A stretch of DNA of 6,936 bases from Thermoplasmata archaeon (GTDB lineage Archaea; Thermoplasmatota; Thermoplasmata; Lutacidiplasmatales; UBA184). The position numbers and the translations under genes were made by a program. Shown piece after piece: positions 1 to 5,420 of the stretch. Every line of letters starts with the position of its first letter. The stretch's first letter is position 1. The notes beneath the pieces are model-generated. The model was not told the origin of the DNA. It ran no database searches and saw only the letters and a program-made list of their open reading frames with translations. The DNA lies in NCBI GenBank assembly GCA_030040755.1, contig JASHTC010000028.1, forward strand, positions 1 through 6,936, given 5' to 3'.

Positions 1-445
1 GCGCGACGGCGGCGGAGAACCCTCCGGGCACCCGCAAGAACCCGAGCCGAGGGATCCCCGGGTACGGGGCGACCCACCGGGCGGGGAGCCCGGCGACCTC
101 GAGGCTCGTGCCGGGCTCCATCGGCAGTGGCCCGGGCAGGCCCGGTCCCCATCGCGGCTCGGCCAGCCAGAGGTCGCGGCCGTACTCGGTCGACAAGTTC
201 ACCCAGAACTCTCCCGGGGTGCCGCGGGCGGGGAGGCTGGCGGGGAGGGTTCCGCTCTCGTTCACGACCAGCAGGTCGCCCGCGCGGAGGAGCTCCACGA
301 GGTCCCGGAACCGGTAGTCCGTGTCCGAAGACGCCGTCGAGAACAGGAGCCGGACCCCGTCCCGTCCGACGCCGCGCTCCTCGGGGGTCCGGTCCGCCTC
401 GCGCCCCATCGGAAATCCCGGACTCTGGGGGACGATCGGCGTCAT
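1..445 (-). CDS. QueA-like SAM:tRNA ribosyltransferase-isomerase family protein (partial, C-terminus off the left edge)
   Basis: Reading from ATG at 445 toward the left edge gives an open frame of 148 codons with no stop, so the gene continues outside the window. Seen: residues about 21-73 (PEERG, RDGVRLLFS, then FRDLVELLRAGDLLVVNESG and TLPASLPA) match the N-terminal pattern of QueA, where a conserved RD..RLL stretch is followed by F.DL...L.PGDLLV.N....PA. Residues 80-98 (EFWVNLST, LWLAEPR) resemble the QueA paralogue known from actinobacteria more than classical QueA. Known: QueA transfers and isomerises the ribosyl group of S-adenosylmethionine onto 7-aminomethyl-7-deazaguanine in tRNA to make epoxyqueuosine. 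Inference: same fold, but the substrate is uncertain because catalytic C-terminal parts are not visible and archaea normally make archaeosine. Its ATG overlaps the TGA of the upstream SDR gene (ATGA), which fixes the start and suggests translational coupling. Confidence 0.82.
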   Translation of the reverse strand, partial: MTPIVPQSPGFPMGREADRTPEERGVGRDGVRLLFSTASSDTDYRFRDLVELLRAGDLLVVNESGTLPASLPARGTPGEFWVNLSTEYGRDLWLAEPRWGPGLPGPLPMEPGTSLEVAGLPARWVAPYPGIPRLGFLRVPGGFSAAVA

Positions 446-1191
446 GCCGGCAGCTCCCAGCGGTCCGACTGCGCGCGGAACCGCTGGCCGGAGACGGCGG
501 CCGGCTCCTGGTGGAGTAACCACGCCCAGAACGGCAGGGTCGCCGACGGAGCGCGGCGGTCGGAGATGTCCTGGCCCGCGAAGGCGGCTTGGTGCATCGC
601 GGTCCGCATATCCCCCGGGTCGACAGCGACCACCGACACGCCGCGGCCCTTCAGCTCCCCCGCGAGCGTTCGGGAGATGAGGTCCAGGGCCGCCTTGCTG
701 CTCCCATAGCCCCCCCACCCCGGGTAGCCGCCGACCGCGGCGTCGCTGGAGATGTTGACGACCTGCCCGCCCGCCGTCACGAGCCAGGGCATCAGGTCCT
801 GAACGAGCGCGAGCGGGGCCACGACGTTCACCTCGAAGACTCGGCGGAGGTCGGCGAGCCGGAGCTGGGTGAGCTCGACGAGCGGGCTCGGCCCCAGCTC
901 GCTCGCGTTGTTGAGCAGGAGGTCCAGTCGACCCCGGCTCGCCACCCGGTCCCGGAGGGCGGCGCGGTGCCGGGGGTCGGTGACGTCCCCGGCGATGGCC
1001 TCGACCGACCCGCCGCGGGCTCGCCAGGAGCGAGTGGTCCCCTCGAGGGCAGAGGTTCCGCGCGCGGTCGCGATGACGTGGAACCCCTCCTGCACGAGGA
1101 ACCCCCCGAGCGCCTCTCCCAACCCTCGGCTCGCGCCGGTGAGCAGGGCGACCGGAGGCTCCGGGAGGCTCGAGCGTGGGGAGGGGGTCAT
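442..1191 (-). CDS. SDR-family NAD(P)-dependent oxidoreductase
   Basis: A 249-aa classical short-chain dehydrogenase/reductase, the usual length for the family. Seen: the cofactor-binding TGASRGLG at residues 18-25, a GDV at 68-70 (adenine-ring Asp), NNAS at 94-97, and the complete catalytic tetrad Asn122, Ser149, Tyr162, Lys166 (NISS, then YGSSK). DPGDMRTAMH at 191-200 is the PG region after the active site. An Arg in the TGASRG turn favours NADP(H) over NAD(H); this is inference. It should be a cytoplasmic oxidoreductase; the substrate cannot be read from sequence. The open frame runs upstream to 1569, but that part is antisense-like Pro/Gly/Arg sequence lying over the regulator gene. ATG 1191 is preferred because the family motif begins about 15 residues later and because this ATG overlaps the regulator's TGA (ATGA). 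The stop overlaps the next gene's ATG in the same way, making this the middle gene of a coupled operon. Confidence 0.93.
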   Translation of the reverse strand: MTPSPRSSLPEPPVALLTGASRGLGEALGGFLVQEGFHVIATARGTSALEGTTRSWRARGGSVEAIAGDVTDPRHRAALRDRVASRGRLDLLLNNASELGPSPLVELTQLRLADLRRVFEVNVVAPLALVQDLMPWLVTAGGQVVNISSDAAVGGYPGWGGYGSSKAALDLISRTLAGELKGRGVSVVAVDPGDMRTAMHQAAFAGQDISDRRAPSATLPFWAWLLHQEPAAVSGQRFRAQSDRWELPA

Positions 1192-1847
1192 GTCGGCGAC
1201 CTCGAGGGGCGGACCAGGAAGCGGCAGACGGAGTCCCCGGCGGCCATTCGGTGCTGGACGTCGACCCGGGCGCCGAGCATACGCTCGAACATCCGGCGCT
1301 CGGTCTCGCAGGCGACGGGGAACCGCGCGGCGAGGGCCAGGATCGGGCAGTTGTGCTCCCGGATCTCGAAGGTGCCCCGGGTCCGTCCGCCGGTTTCGGC
1401 CATGTATCCCCCGTCGGTCCGGATGCGGACCAGCTCCCCGACCCGGTCCTGGAGGGTCGGCTGGCGGAGCCGGGCCCGGTGCCGGTCCTCCAGCTCGTGC
1501 GCGCGCTCCTGGAGGACCTCCGTGACCGCCTCCGGCCCCAGCCGCCGCTCGATGAACTCGAGGGCGCACAGCGACATCTCGGTGTACCCCTGGGGGAAGA
1601 GCGACGAGGCCCGGGCGGTCAGGTGGAAGGTCGCTCGGGGACGGCCGACCCGCCCTGCCTGGTACGTACGGGCCAGCAACCCCTCGGCCTCGAGGGCGGG
1701 GACGTGGCCGAGCACGGCGACCTTGGAGACCCCGAGGCCCTCGGCGATCTCCTGGAGCGACGCCCCCGGGTGCTGCTTCAGGAGCTCGAGGATCGCCCGC
1801 TTGGGACTGGAGTACCCCGTTACCAGGCGGTCGGACGCGGTCTTCAC
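1188..1847 (-). CDS. Winged-helix transcriptional regulator with SufR-like three-cysteine motif
   Basis: A 219-aa protein when started at GTG 1847. Seen: an N-terminal winged helix-turn-helix at residues about 13-76 (SSPKRAILELL, LQEIAEGLGVSKVAV as recognition helix region, then GRVGRPRATFHLT as the wing). A helical middle follows, and the C-terminal part has Cys167, Cys180 and Cys208, spaced CX12CX27C in the context EHNCPI...C.TE...C. Known: SufR-type regulators bind an Fe-S cluster through C-terminal cysteines and repress Fe-S assembly or stress genes; from memory, actinobacterial SufR uses three cysteines at about this spacing. Inference: a metal- or redox-sensing repressor of its own operon. 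The start rests on a TATA box at 1869-1876 centred about 26 nt upstream, implying a leaderless mRNA. The open frame to 2030 would run through this promoter and is rejected. It overlaps the SDR gene by ATGA. Alternative: an ArsR/MarR-like regulator binding zinc or another metal. Confidence 0.87.
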   Translation of the reverse strand: MKTASDRLVTGYSSPKRAILELLKQHPGASLQEIAEGLGVSKVAVLGHVPALEAEGLLARTYQAGRVGRPRATFHLTARASSLFPQGYTEMSLCALEFIERRLGPEAVTEVLQERAHELEDRHRARLRQPTLQDRVGELVRIRTDGGYMAETGGRTRGTFEIREHNCPILALAARFPVACETERRMFERMLGARVDVQHRMAAGDSVCRFLVRPSRSPT

Positions 1848-1868
1848 GAGCGGGGGAACGCCCCTCCC

Positions 1869-1876
1869 ATTTATAC
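1869..1876 (-). promoter_or_regulatory. TATA box of the regulator-SDR-QueA-like operon
   Basis: Read on the minus strand this is GTATAAAT, the best TATA match in the window. Its centre lies about 26 nt upstream of GTG 1847, the normal distance from an archaeal TATA box to the transcription start, so the transcript would begin at or very near the start codon. A 6-bp palindrome GTTAAC at 1885-1890 sits just upstream, in the region where TFB or a regulator would bind. Confidence 0.75.
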
Positions 1877-1959
1877 AGGTTTTAGTTAACAAATCGAACG
1901 AACCCGACGGACGCCCCGCACACGATACCTTCCTATCTGTGGAGGCGCTTCCGGTAGGT

Positions 1960-2199
1960 ATGCCGGCACCCGGCGCAAGCTCGCACAGCCCCGCCAACCC
2001 GTTCGAGGCGTTCGTCAGCGCGGTGGCCAACCGTCACGGCCGGGTCGACCTCCGGCTGGAGAGCGTGTCGCTCAAGCTGCCGTACATCCCGGAGAGCGTC
2101 GAGGTGAACGGGACCGTGTCGATCTCCTTCCACCTCCGGGAGCTCACCGACCGAGAGAAGGAAGCCCACGTGGACAAGGAGATTCGCTCGCTGAAGTGA
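1960..2199 (+). CDS. Small conserved-looking protein of unknown function (79 aa)
   Basis: I do not recognise this protein. It is 79 aa from ATG 1960. Nearly all codons end in G or C, as expected of a real gene here. Residues 28-60 alternate hydrophobic and polar residues (RVDLRLESVSLKLP, then VEVNGTVSISFHL), which looks like a small beta-sheet. The end is charged and helical (ELTDREKEAHVDKEIRSLK). There is no signal peptide, membrane segment or cysteine pair, so it is probably a soluble cytoplasmic protein. A GTG at 1939 in the same frame would add seven residues. A GGAGG at 1941-1945 and a weak box CCTATCTG at 1932-1939, about 25 nt upstream of the ATG, favour 1960. It is divergent from the regulator. 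The very long open frame that extends upstream from this gene is antisense to the regulator and SDR genes and is not coding. Confidence 0.72.
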   Translation: MPAPGASSHSPANPFEAFVSAVANRHGRVDLRLESVSLKLPYIPESVEVNGTVSISFHLRELTDREKEAHVDKEIRSLK

Positions 2200-2239
2200 G
2201 TCGCGCCGGAGAGCCCCCTTCGTCGGCGAGAGGGACGAT

Positions 2240-2255
2240 GCGCGCGTTCGCGCGC
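2240..2255. repeat. Perfect 7-bp inverted repeat GCGCGCG-TT-CGCGCGC
   Basis: A GC-only hairpin with a 2-nt spacer lies 40 nt after the stop of the 79-aa gene and about 30 nt before the next TATA box. It has no T-run after it, so it is not a classical archaeal terminator; alternating CG of this length could equally take a non-B form. It is the only clear structure in the 2200-2286 gap. Confidence 0.4.
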
Positions 2256-2286
2256 GTTCCCCGCAGAGCCGGCCCGCACCGAATGG

Positions 2287-2294
2287 TTTAATAC
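2287..2294 (+). promoter_or_regulatory. TATA box of the small cysteine-pair protein gene
   Basis: TTTAATAC stands out as an AT-rich island in GC-rich DNA. Its centre is about 28 nt upstream of GTG 2319, which supports that codon as a leaderless start rather than the ATGs at 2301 or 2307. Those would lie only 11-17 nt after the box, upstream of the predicted transcription start. Confidence 0.65.
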
Positions 2295-2312
2295 GCATGA
2301 ATGCGCATGCGT
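2293..2312 (+). promoter_or_regulatory. Operator-like inverted repeat ACGCAT-N8-ATGCGT
   Basis: A perfect 6-bp inverted repeat with an 8-nt spacer begins at the end of the TATA box and finishes just before the predicted start of transcription. The spacer itself is ATGC-rich and makes a second, internal palindrome ATGCGCAT at 2301-2308. A protein bound here would block polymerase recruitment, a usual archaeal repressor position. The binding protein is unknown; the role is inferred from position and symmetry alone. Confidence 0.4.
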
Positions 2313-2318
2313 GCCATC

Positions 2319-2534
2319 GTGTATCACGCCCCCGTGCCTCCCCACAGCCCGCACCCGTGCCTCGCCCGCCGCTGCGGCCACGCGCCGGAGGACCACGTGC
2401 ACACTCCCGAGCTGGCGGCCAGCACCGAGTCCGTGGTCTGGTGCATCCAGTGCCGTCGGCACGAGGTCGCCCGGGCCCGGTCGAACGGCTGGCTCTTCGG
2501 CCGACGGGCCTCGGCGGGCCCGGTCGCCTCCTAG
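2319..2534 (+). CDS. Small putative zinc-binding protein with CX4C and CX2C pairs
   Basis: No family is recognised. From GTG 2319 the product is 71 aa; ATG 2301 would give 77 aa. Seen: Cys14 and Cys19 (CX4C), Cys42 and Cys45 (CIQC), and several histidines near both pairs (His12, 21, 26, 28, 48). This fits one four-ligand zinc site in a small zinc-ribbon-like domain, though the first pair is CX4C rather than the usual CX2C. Codons end almost always in G or C, supporting real coding. Residues 41-61 hold WCIQCRRHE and an Arg-rich stretch that could contact nucleic acid; this is inference. The start was chosen from the TATA box at 2287-2294. The stop lies 25 nt from the convergent VIT gene. Many archaeal genomes carry short proteins of this kind with unknown roles. 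Confidence 0.68.
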   Translation: MYHAPVPPHSPHPCLARRCGHAPEDHVHTPELAASTESVVWCIQCRRHEVARARSNGWLFGRRASAGPVAS

Positions 2535-2559
2535 GTCGGCAGGTTCCGGCGGCGGCCGC

Positions 2560-3264
2560 TTAGATCACGTGGGCATTGGCGAGCAGCCCGATGGCGAAGC
2601 CGCCCAGGCCGGCCGCGAGGCCGATCACGACCATCCGTAGGCCGCTCTGCCAGGTGATCCCGAGCGTGGTCCGGGCCTCGTACCACCCGACGGCGAACAG
2701 CATCGCCCCGCTCAGGATGACGGAGACGACCGCCGCGGTGTGGAGCATCGTCGGGAGGAGGAAGAACGGAACGAGCGGGATGAACGAGCCGACGACGGTG
2801 GCCGCGAAGACGATCAGGCCGCTATGGAGCGGCTGGTCCTCGGGTACGGGCGCGAGATGGAGCTCGAAGGCCATCATCAGGTCGAGCATCGCCCGGGGTC
2901 TCGCCTCGAACTTGCGGACCATCTCCTCGAGCTCTTCCCCCTCCCACCCCCAGTCCCGGAAGATCGTCCGCACCTCCTCCCGCTCGATGTCGGGGACGTC
3001 CCGCATCTCGGCCAGCTCCCGCTGCTGCTCGGAGAGGTACAGCAGCCGGCGGGCCCGGGTCGACGTATAGGCGACCGCCCCCATCGAGATCGACTCGGCG
3101 GCGAGCGCGGCCAGCGCGGCGATGTAGATGATGCGCACGTTGTCGGTCGAGATGACGAGTCCGAGGAGGATGCCGAGGACGTTGACGAGGCCATCCTGGC
3201 TGCCCAGGATGAAGTCCGACAGGAGCGTCGCCTGCGGATGATGCTCCTGCGGGGTGCTCATCAT
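2560..3264 (-). CDS. VIT1/CCC1-family Fe2+/Mn2+ transporter
   Basis: A 234-aa membrane protein, typical family length. Seen: DGLVNVLG at residues 24-31 opening TM1, TM2 at about 45-66 with AESISMGAVAYTS, a Glu-rich cytoplasmic segment at about 70-145, TM3 at 148-170 with GSFIPLVPFF, TM4 at 174-195 and TM5 at 207-229. Known: in VIT proteins the Glu/Met residues of the cytoplasmic segment bind metal, and the first two helices form the pathway for Fe2+ or Mn2+ in exchange for protons. Several Glu residues (for example in SEQQRELAEM and EREEVRTIF) are present. Inference: exports or sequesters iron or manganese across the cell membrane. The open frame reaches 3309, but the box at 3285-3292 puts the transcription start near the two adjacent ATGs at 3264 and 3261; either may be used. 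Divergent from the MFS gene. Confidence 0.92.
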   Translation of the reverse strand: MMSTPQEHHPQATLLSDFILGSQDGLVNVLGILLGLVISTDNVRIIYIAALAALAAESISMGAVAYTSTRARRLLYLSEQQRELAEMRDVPDIEREEVRTIFRDWGWEGEELEEMVRKFEARPRAMLDLMMAFELHLAPVPEDQPLHSGLIVFAATVVGSFIPLVPFFLLPTMLHTAAVVSVILSGAMLFAVGWYEARTTLGITWQSGLRMVVIGLAAGLGGFAIGLLANAHVI

Positions 3265-3284
3265 CGGCGCCGCAGCCGCCCTCC

Positions 3285-3292
3285 GGATTAAG
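3285..3292 (-). promoter_or_regulatory. TATA-like box of the VIT transporter gene
   Basis: Minus-strand CTTAATCC, centred about 25-28 nt upstream of the paired ATGs at 3264/3261. This matches the leaderless spacing at other genes in the window and argues against the upstream ATG at 3309. Confidence 0.55.
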
Positions 3293-3299
3293 ACGATGG

Positions 3300-3323
3300 C
3301 GGGCCCCACCCCCTTCGGGCCCC
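3300..3323. repeat. Direct repeat CGGGCCCC, two copies, between divergent promoters
   Basis: CGGGCCCC occurs at 3300-3307 and again at 3316-3323, a 16-nt period, and each copy contains the palindrome GGGCCC. It lies between the TATA-like boxes of the VIT gene and the MFS gene. It could be a shared operator, but GC-rich repeats of this length arise by chance fairly often in such DNA. Confidence 0.35.
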
Positions 3324-3340
3324 GACCGGTGCGGCGAAGG

Positions 3341-3348
3341 GTTATCTT
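3341..3348 (+). promoter_or_regulatory. TATA-like box of the MFS gene
   Basis: GTTATCTT is the only AT-rich patch before the gene. Its position predicts transcription starting around 3371, leaving a short leader of about 14 nt that contains AGGAG at 3371-3375, a ribosome-binding-site-like sequence 9 nt before GTG 3385. This gene is therefore probably not leaderless. Confidence 0.45.
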
Positions 3349-3384
3349 TCGACGCCGAGCTCCCGGTTCGAGGAGCCCTCTCCC

Positions 3385-4944
3385 GTGAGCGGTCCGGATG
3401 CGGTCCCGTATCCCCGGCCGGCCGCGGGGCTGACGCCGGGACGCGAGCGATGGATCCTCCTGTTGACGACGCTCGGCTCGCTGATGTTCGCCATCGACAG
3501 CACGATCGTCGTTCTGGCCCTCCCCACGATGGCCCGGGAACTGACCGCTCCGCTGACCGTGCTGATCTGGGCGATCCTGCTCTACATCCTGATCGGGGCC
3601 GCGCTGACCACGCAGGCGGGCCGGATGGGCGACCTCTGGGGTCGCGGCCTGGTCTACAACTGCGGATTCCTGGTCTTCACGGTCGGCTCCCTGCTCTGCG
3701 GGCTCGCGCAGAACGCGGAGTTCCTGGTCGGCGCCCGGGCGATCCAGGCGGTCGGTGGCTCCCTCCTGTTCGCCAACGCGAGCGCGATCCTGACCTACGT
3801 CTTTCCCCCCCAGCGCCGGGGGGTCGCGTTCGGGATGCTGGCCCTCGGCTGGGGGGTCGGGGCCGTCCTCGGCATCCTGCTGGGCGGGGTCATCACCACC
3901 CTGATCGGGTGGCGGTACATCTTCTTCATCAACATCCCCATCGGAGCGGTCGCGATCGCGATCGGCCTTCGGGTCCTTCCCGTGACCCCCCGCGTGCCGA
4001 CGCAGTTCGACTGGGGCGGGTTCGTCACCCTGACGGGCCTACTCGGGGCGGTGTCTTACGGGGCGATCGAACTGGCGATCTACGGGGGCAGCCTGCTCAA
4101 CTACGGCTACCTCGCCGTCGGCGCCCTTCTCGTTCCCACCTTCGTCTACATCGAGCTGCACGTGCCGCGGCCGATGGTCGAGGTGCGCGACCTGAAGAAC
4201 CGCTTGCTCGCCTTTTCGCTCGTCGCCGGCTTCTTCCAGAGCCTGGGGTACCTATCGATCGTCTTCCTGCTCACCTTGTACCTCCAAGGCGTACGGGCCC
4301 TCACCCCCCTGGACGCCTCCCTCTTGCTCATCCCGGGGTACTGCGTCGGGGCGGTCGCGGGGCCCGTGATGGGGCGGATCGCCTACCGGACCGGTACGCG
4401 CGCGCTCGCGACGGGTGGGATCCTGCTGATGCTGGTCGGCATCGGCAGTTACTCGCTCCTGGGAGTCGACACCTGGCTCGGCTGGGTGCCGGTCATCTCC
4501 CTCGTGACCGGCCTCGGGACCGGCATGTTCTTCCCGGCCAACAACCTGGCGATCATGAGCCAGGCGCCTGCCGACCGGCTCGGGGCCGTCTCCGGACTGC
4601 GGAGCACGCTTCAGAACATGGGGGCGCTGCTCAGCTTCGTGCTCACGTTCGCGGTGGCGACCGCGGCCGTGCCGAAGGGGATCGCGTACGCCGTGTTCCT
4701 GGGGACCTTCACGGGCGGCATCCCCGCGGCCTTTCTCGTCGGTCTCCACGATGCGCTCTACACGTCGGCCGGGGTGCTCGCGGTCGCGGCGTTCCTGTCG
4801 TGGCAGCGCGGCGTCGACGCGGGGGCTCCCTCCCCCGCCGCCCGGGTCGCGCCTGGTCCGCCCGGCGACGGGTCCCCCGCTACCGCCGACGCGACCGCGC
4901 GGCCCGCCGCGACCGGGACCGGCGAGCCAGCGCGTCTGCGATGA
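3385..4944 (+). CDS. DHA2-type MFS transporter (14 TM drug/metabolite:H+ antiporter)
   Basis: A 519-aa polytopic membrane protein. Seen: AIDSTIVVLALP at residues 36-47, the DHA2 version of motif D1 with the membrane-buried Asp38; motif A at 79-88 (GRMGDLWGRG, where the family usually has GRR or GRK at the end); motif C-like GWGVGAVLGILLGG at 155-168; and WRYIFFINIP at 176-185. All are hallmarks of the EmrB/QacA-type branch. The hydrophobic pattern fits 14 helices. Known: these proteins export toxic compounds or metabolites using the proton gradient; the substrate cannot be predicted. GTG 3385 is chosen because AGGAG precedes it by 9 nt and TM1 begins soon after. Odd: from residue about 475 the protein ends in 45 residues of Pro/Ala/Gly/Thr-rich low complexity, the last part of which is antisense to the NUDIX gene. 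Divergent from the VIT gene. Confidence 0.93.
   Translation: MSGPDAVPYPRPAAGLTPGRERWILLLTTLGSLMFAIDSTIVVLALPTMARELTAPLTVLIWAILLYILIGAALTTQAGRMGDLWGRGLVYNCGFLVFTVGSLLCGLAQNAEFLVGARAIQAVGGSLLFANASAILTYVFPPQRRGVAFGMLALGWGVGAVLGILLGGVITTLIGWRYIFFINIPIGAVAIAIGLRVLPVTPRVPTQFDWGGFVTLTGLLGAVSYGAIELAIYGGSLLNYGYLAVGALLVPTFVYIELHVPRPMVEVRDLKNRLLAFSLVAGFFQSLGYLSIVFLLTLYLQGVRALTPLDASLLLIPGYCVGAVAGPVMGRIAYRTGTRALATGGILLMLVGIGSYSLLGVDTWLGWVPVISLVTGLGTGMFFPANNLAIMSQAPADRLGAVSGLRSTLQNMGALLSFVLTFAVATAAVPKGIAYAVFLGTFTGGIPAAFLVGLHDALYTSAGVLAVAAFLSWQRGVDAGAPSPAARVAPGPPGDGSPATADATARPAATGTGEPARLR
4880..4944. other. Convergent 65-nt 3' overlap of the MFS and NUDIX genes
   Basis: The last 21 codons and stop of the MFS gene lie on the complement of the last 21 codons and stop of the NUDIX gene. 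Both protein ends in this stretch are low complexity: Ala/Thr/Pro/Gly on the plus strand and Arg/Ser/Ala on the minus strand. No room is left for a terminator between the genes, so each transcript should run into the other gene. Confidence 0.8.
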
Positions 4945-5320
4945 TGCGTGCGTGGTCGAACGCCAACCGGGGACGGGGCCGGAGCGGAACCCACTCCGCC
5001 GCGGACGCATCGTCGCCCCCCCGCGGTCGGCCCCCCGCTCCCCGGATCTCGAACACGATCGAGACCACGTGCTTGCGCGGGTCCCGCCCCGGGTCGGAGT
5101 AGACCCCCAGGACCCGGCCGACCCTCCCGGTCAGTCGGGTCTCTTCCCGGAGCTCCCGACGCACCGCGGCCTCGGCCGTTTCGCCGACCTCGACGAACCC
5201 GCCCGGCAGGGCCCACTCCCCCCGGAAGGGGGGGTGGCCGCGACGGACCAGGAGCACCCGCCCCCGACGGATCCAGACCGCGTCGACCGCGAGCGACGGA
5301 CCCGGATAGCGGCGCGTCAC
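4880..5320 (-). CDS. NUDIX hydrolase
   Basis: A 146-aa single-domain NUDIX protein. Seen: an opening YPGPSLAVDAVWI at residues about 5-17, VLLVRRG..PF.GEWALPGGFVE, and the NUDIX box GFVEVGETAEAAVRRELREE with all catalytic metal-binding glutamates (REL.EE) in place. The Gly that usually follows the EE pair (EExG) is Arg here. Known: such proteins hydrolyse nucleoside diphosphates linked to another group, such as ADP-ribose or oxidised nucleotides; the opening is typical of ADP-ribose-pyrophosphatase-like archaeal members, so that is the best guess. The open frame extends to 5527, across the GHMP kinase start. GTG 5320 is preferred because a TATA-like box is centred 26 nt upstream and the domain starts there; ATG 5389 is the alternative. 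The Arg-rich C-terminus overlaps the convergent MFS gene by 65 nt. Confidence 0.9.
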   Translation of the reverse strand: MTRRYPGPSLAVDAVWIRRGRVLLVRRGHPPFRGEWALPGGFVEVGETAEAAVRRELREETRLTGRVGRVLGVYSDPGRDPRKHVVSIVFEIRGAGGRPRGGDDASAAEWVPLRPRPRLAFDHARIIADALARRSRSRRAARSRRR

Positions 5321-5342
5321 GGTTGCGGGAGCCGGCGCGGTG

Positions 5343-5350
5343 GAATAACG
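5343..5350 (-). promoter_or_regulatory. TATA-like box of the NUDIX gene
   Basis: Minus-strand GTTATTCC, centred about 26 nt upstream of GTG 5320, giving a leaderless transcript. It supports the short form of the NUDIX protein. Confidence 0.55.
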
Positions 5351-5386
5351 GCTCGGTTCGCGGGCGCGACGGGCCTCCGCCCGAAT

Positions 5387-5393
5387 CATTAAG
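5387..5393 (+). promoter_or_regulatory. TATA-like box of the GHMP kinase gene
   Basis: CATTAAG is centred about 31 nt upstream of ATG 5421, implying a leader of only about 4 nt. Because TTAA is self-complementary, the same box could also be read on the minus strand, where it would start a transcript near 5365 with a short leader before the NUDIX GTG at 5320. Confidence 0.5.
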
Positions 5394-5420
5394 TCGCTCC
5401 GGCGGGTCCACGCGGCACCC

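Noticed and set aside
1192..1569. N-terminal extension of the SDR gene
   Set aside because: The added residues are Pro/Gly/Ala/Arg-rich and lie over the regulator's coding frame; the ATGA junction and the fold both support ATG 1191.
1848..2030. N-terminal extension of the regulator gene
   Set aside because: It would translate through the TATA box at 1869-1876 and into the 79-aa gene on the other strand; GTG 1847 fits a leaderless start.
589..2199. 536-aa plus-strand open frame
   Set aside because: Most of it is antisense to the SDR and regulator genes, with Arg/Pro/Ser-rich low-complexity translation. Only its last 79 codons (1960-2199) look real.
2034..2462. 142-aa minus-strand open frame (and a 121-aa one at 1933-2298)
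   Set aside because: Antisense to the two small plus-strand genes. The translations lack any recognisable domain and the plus-strand frames have better third-position GC and promoter support.
2535..2559. Possible terminator between the convergent cysteine-pair and VIT genes
   Set aside because: The 25-nt gap has no T-run on either strand and no clear stem apart from ordinary GC-rich sequence.
3450..5102. 550-aa plus-strand open frame
   Set aside because: It is a shifted-frame shadow of the MFS gene: the product is Arg/Pro/Asp-rich with no membrane segments, while the true frame has all DHA2 motifs.
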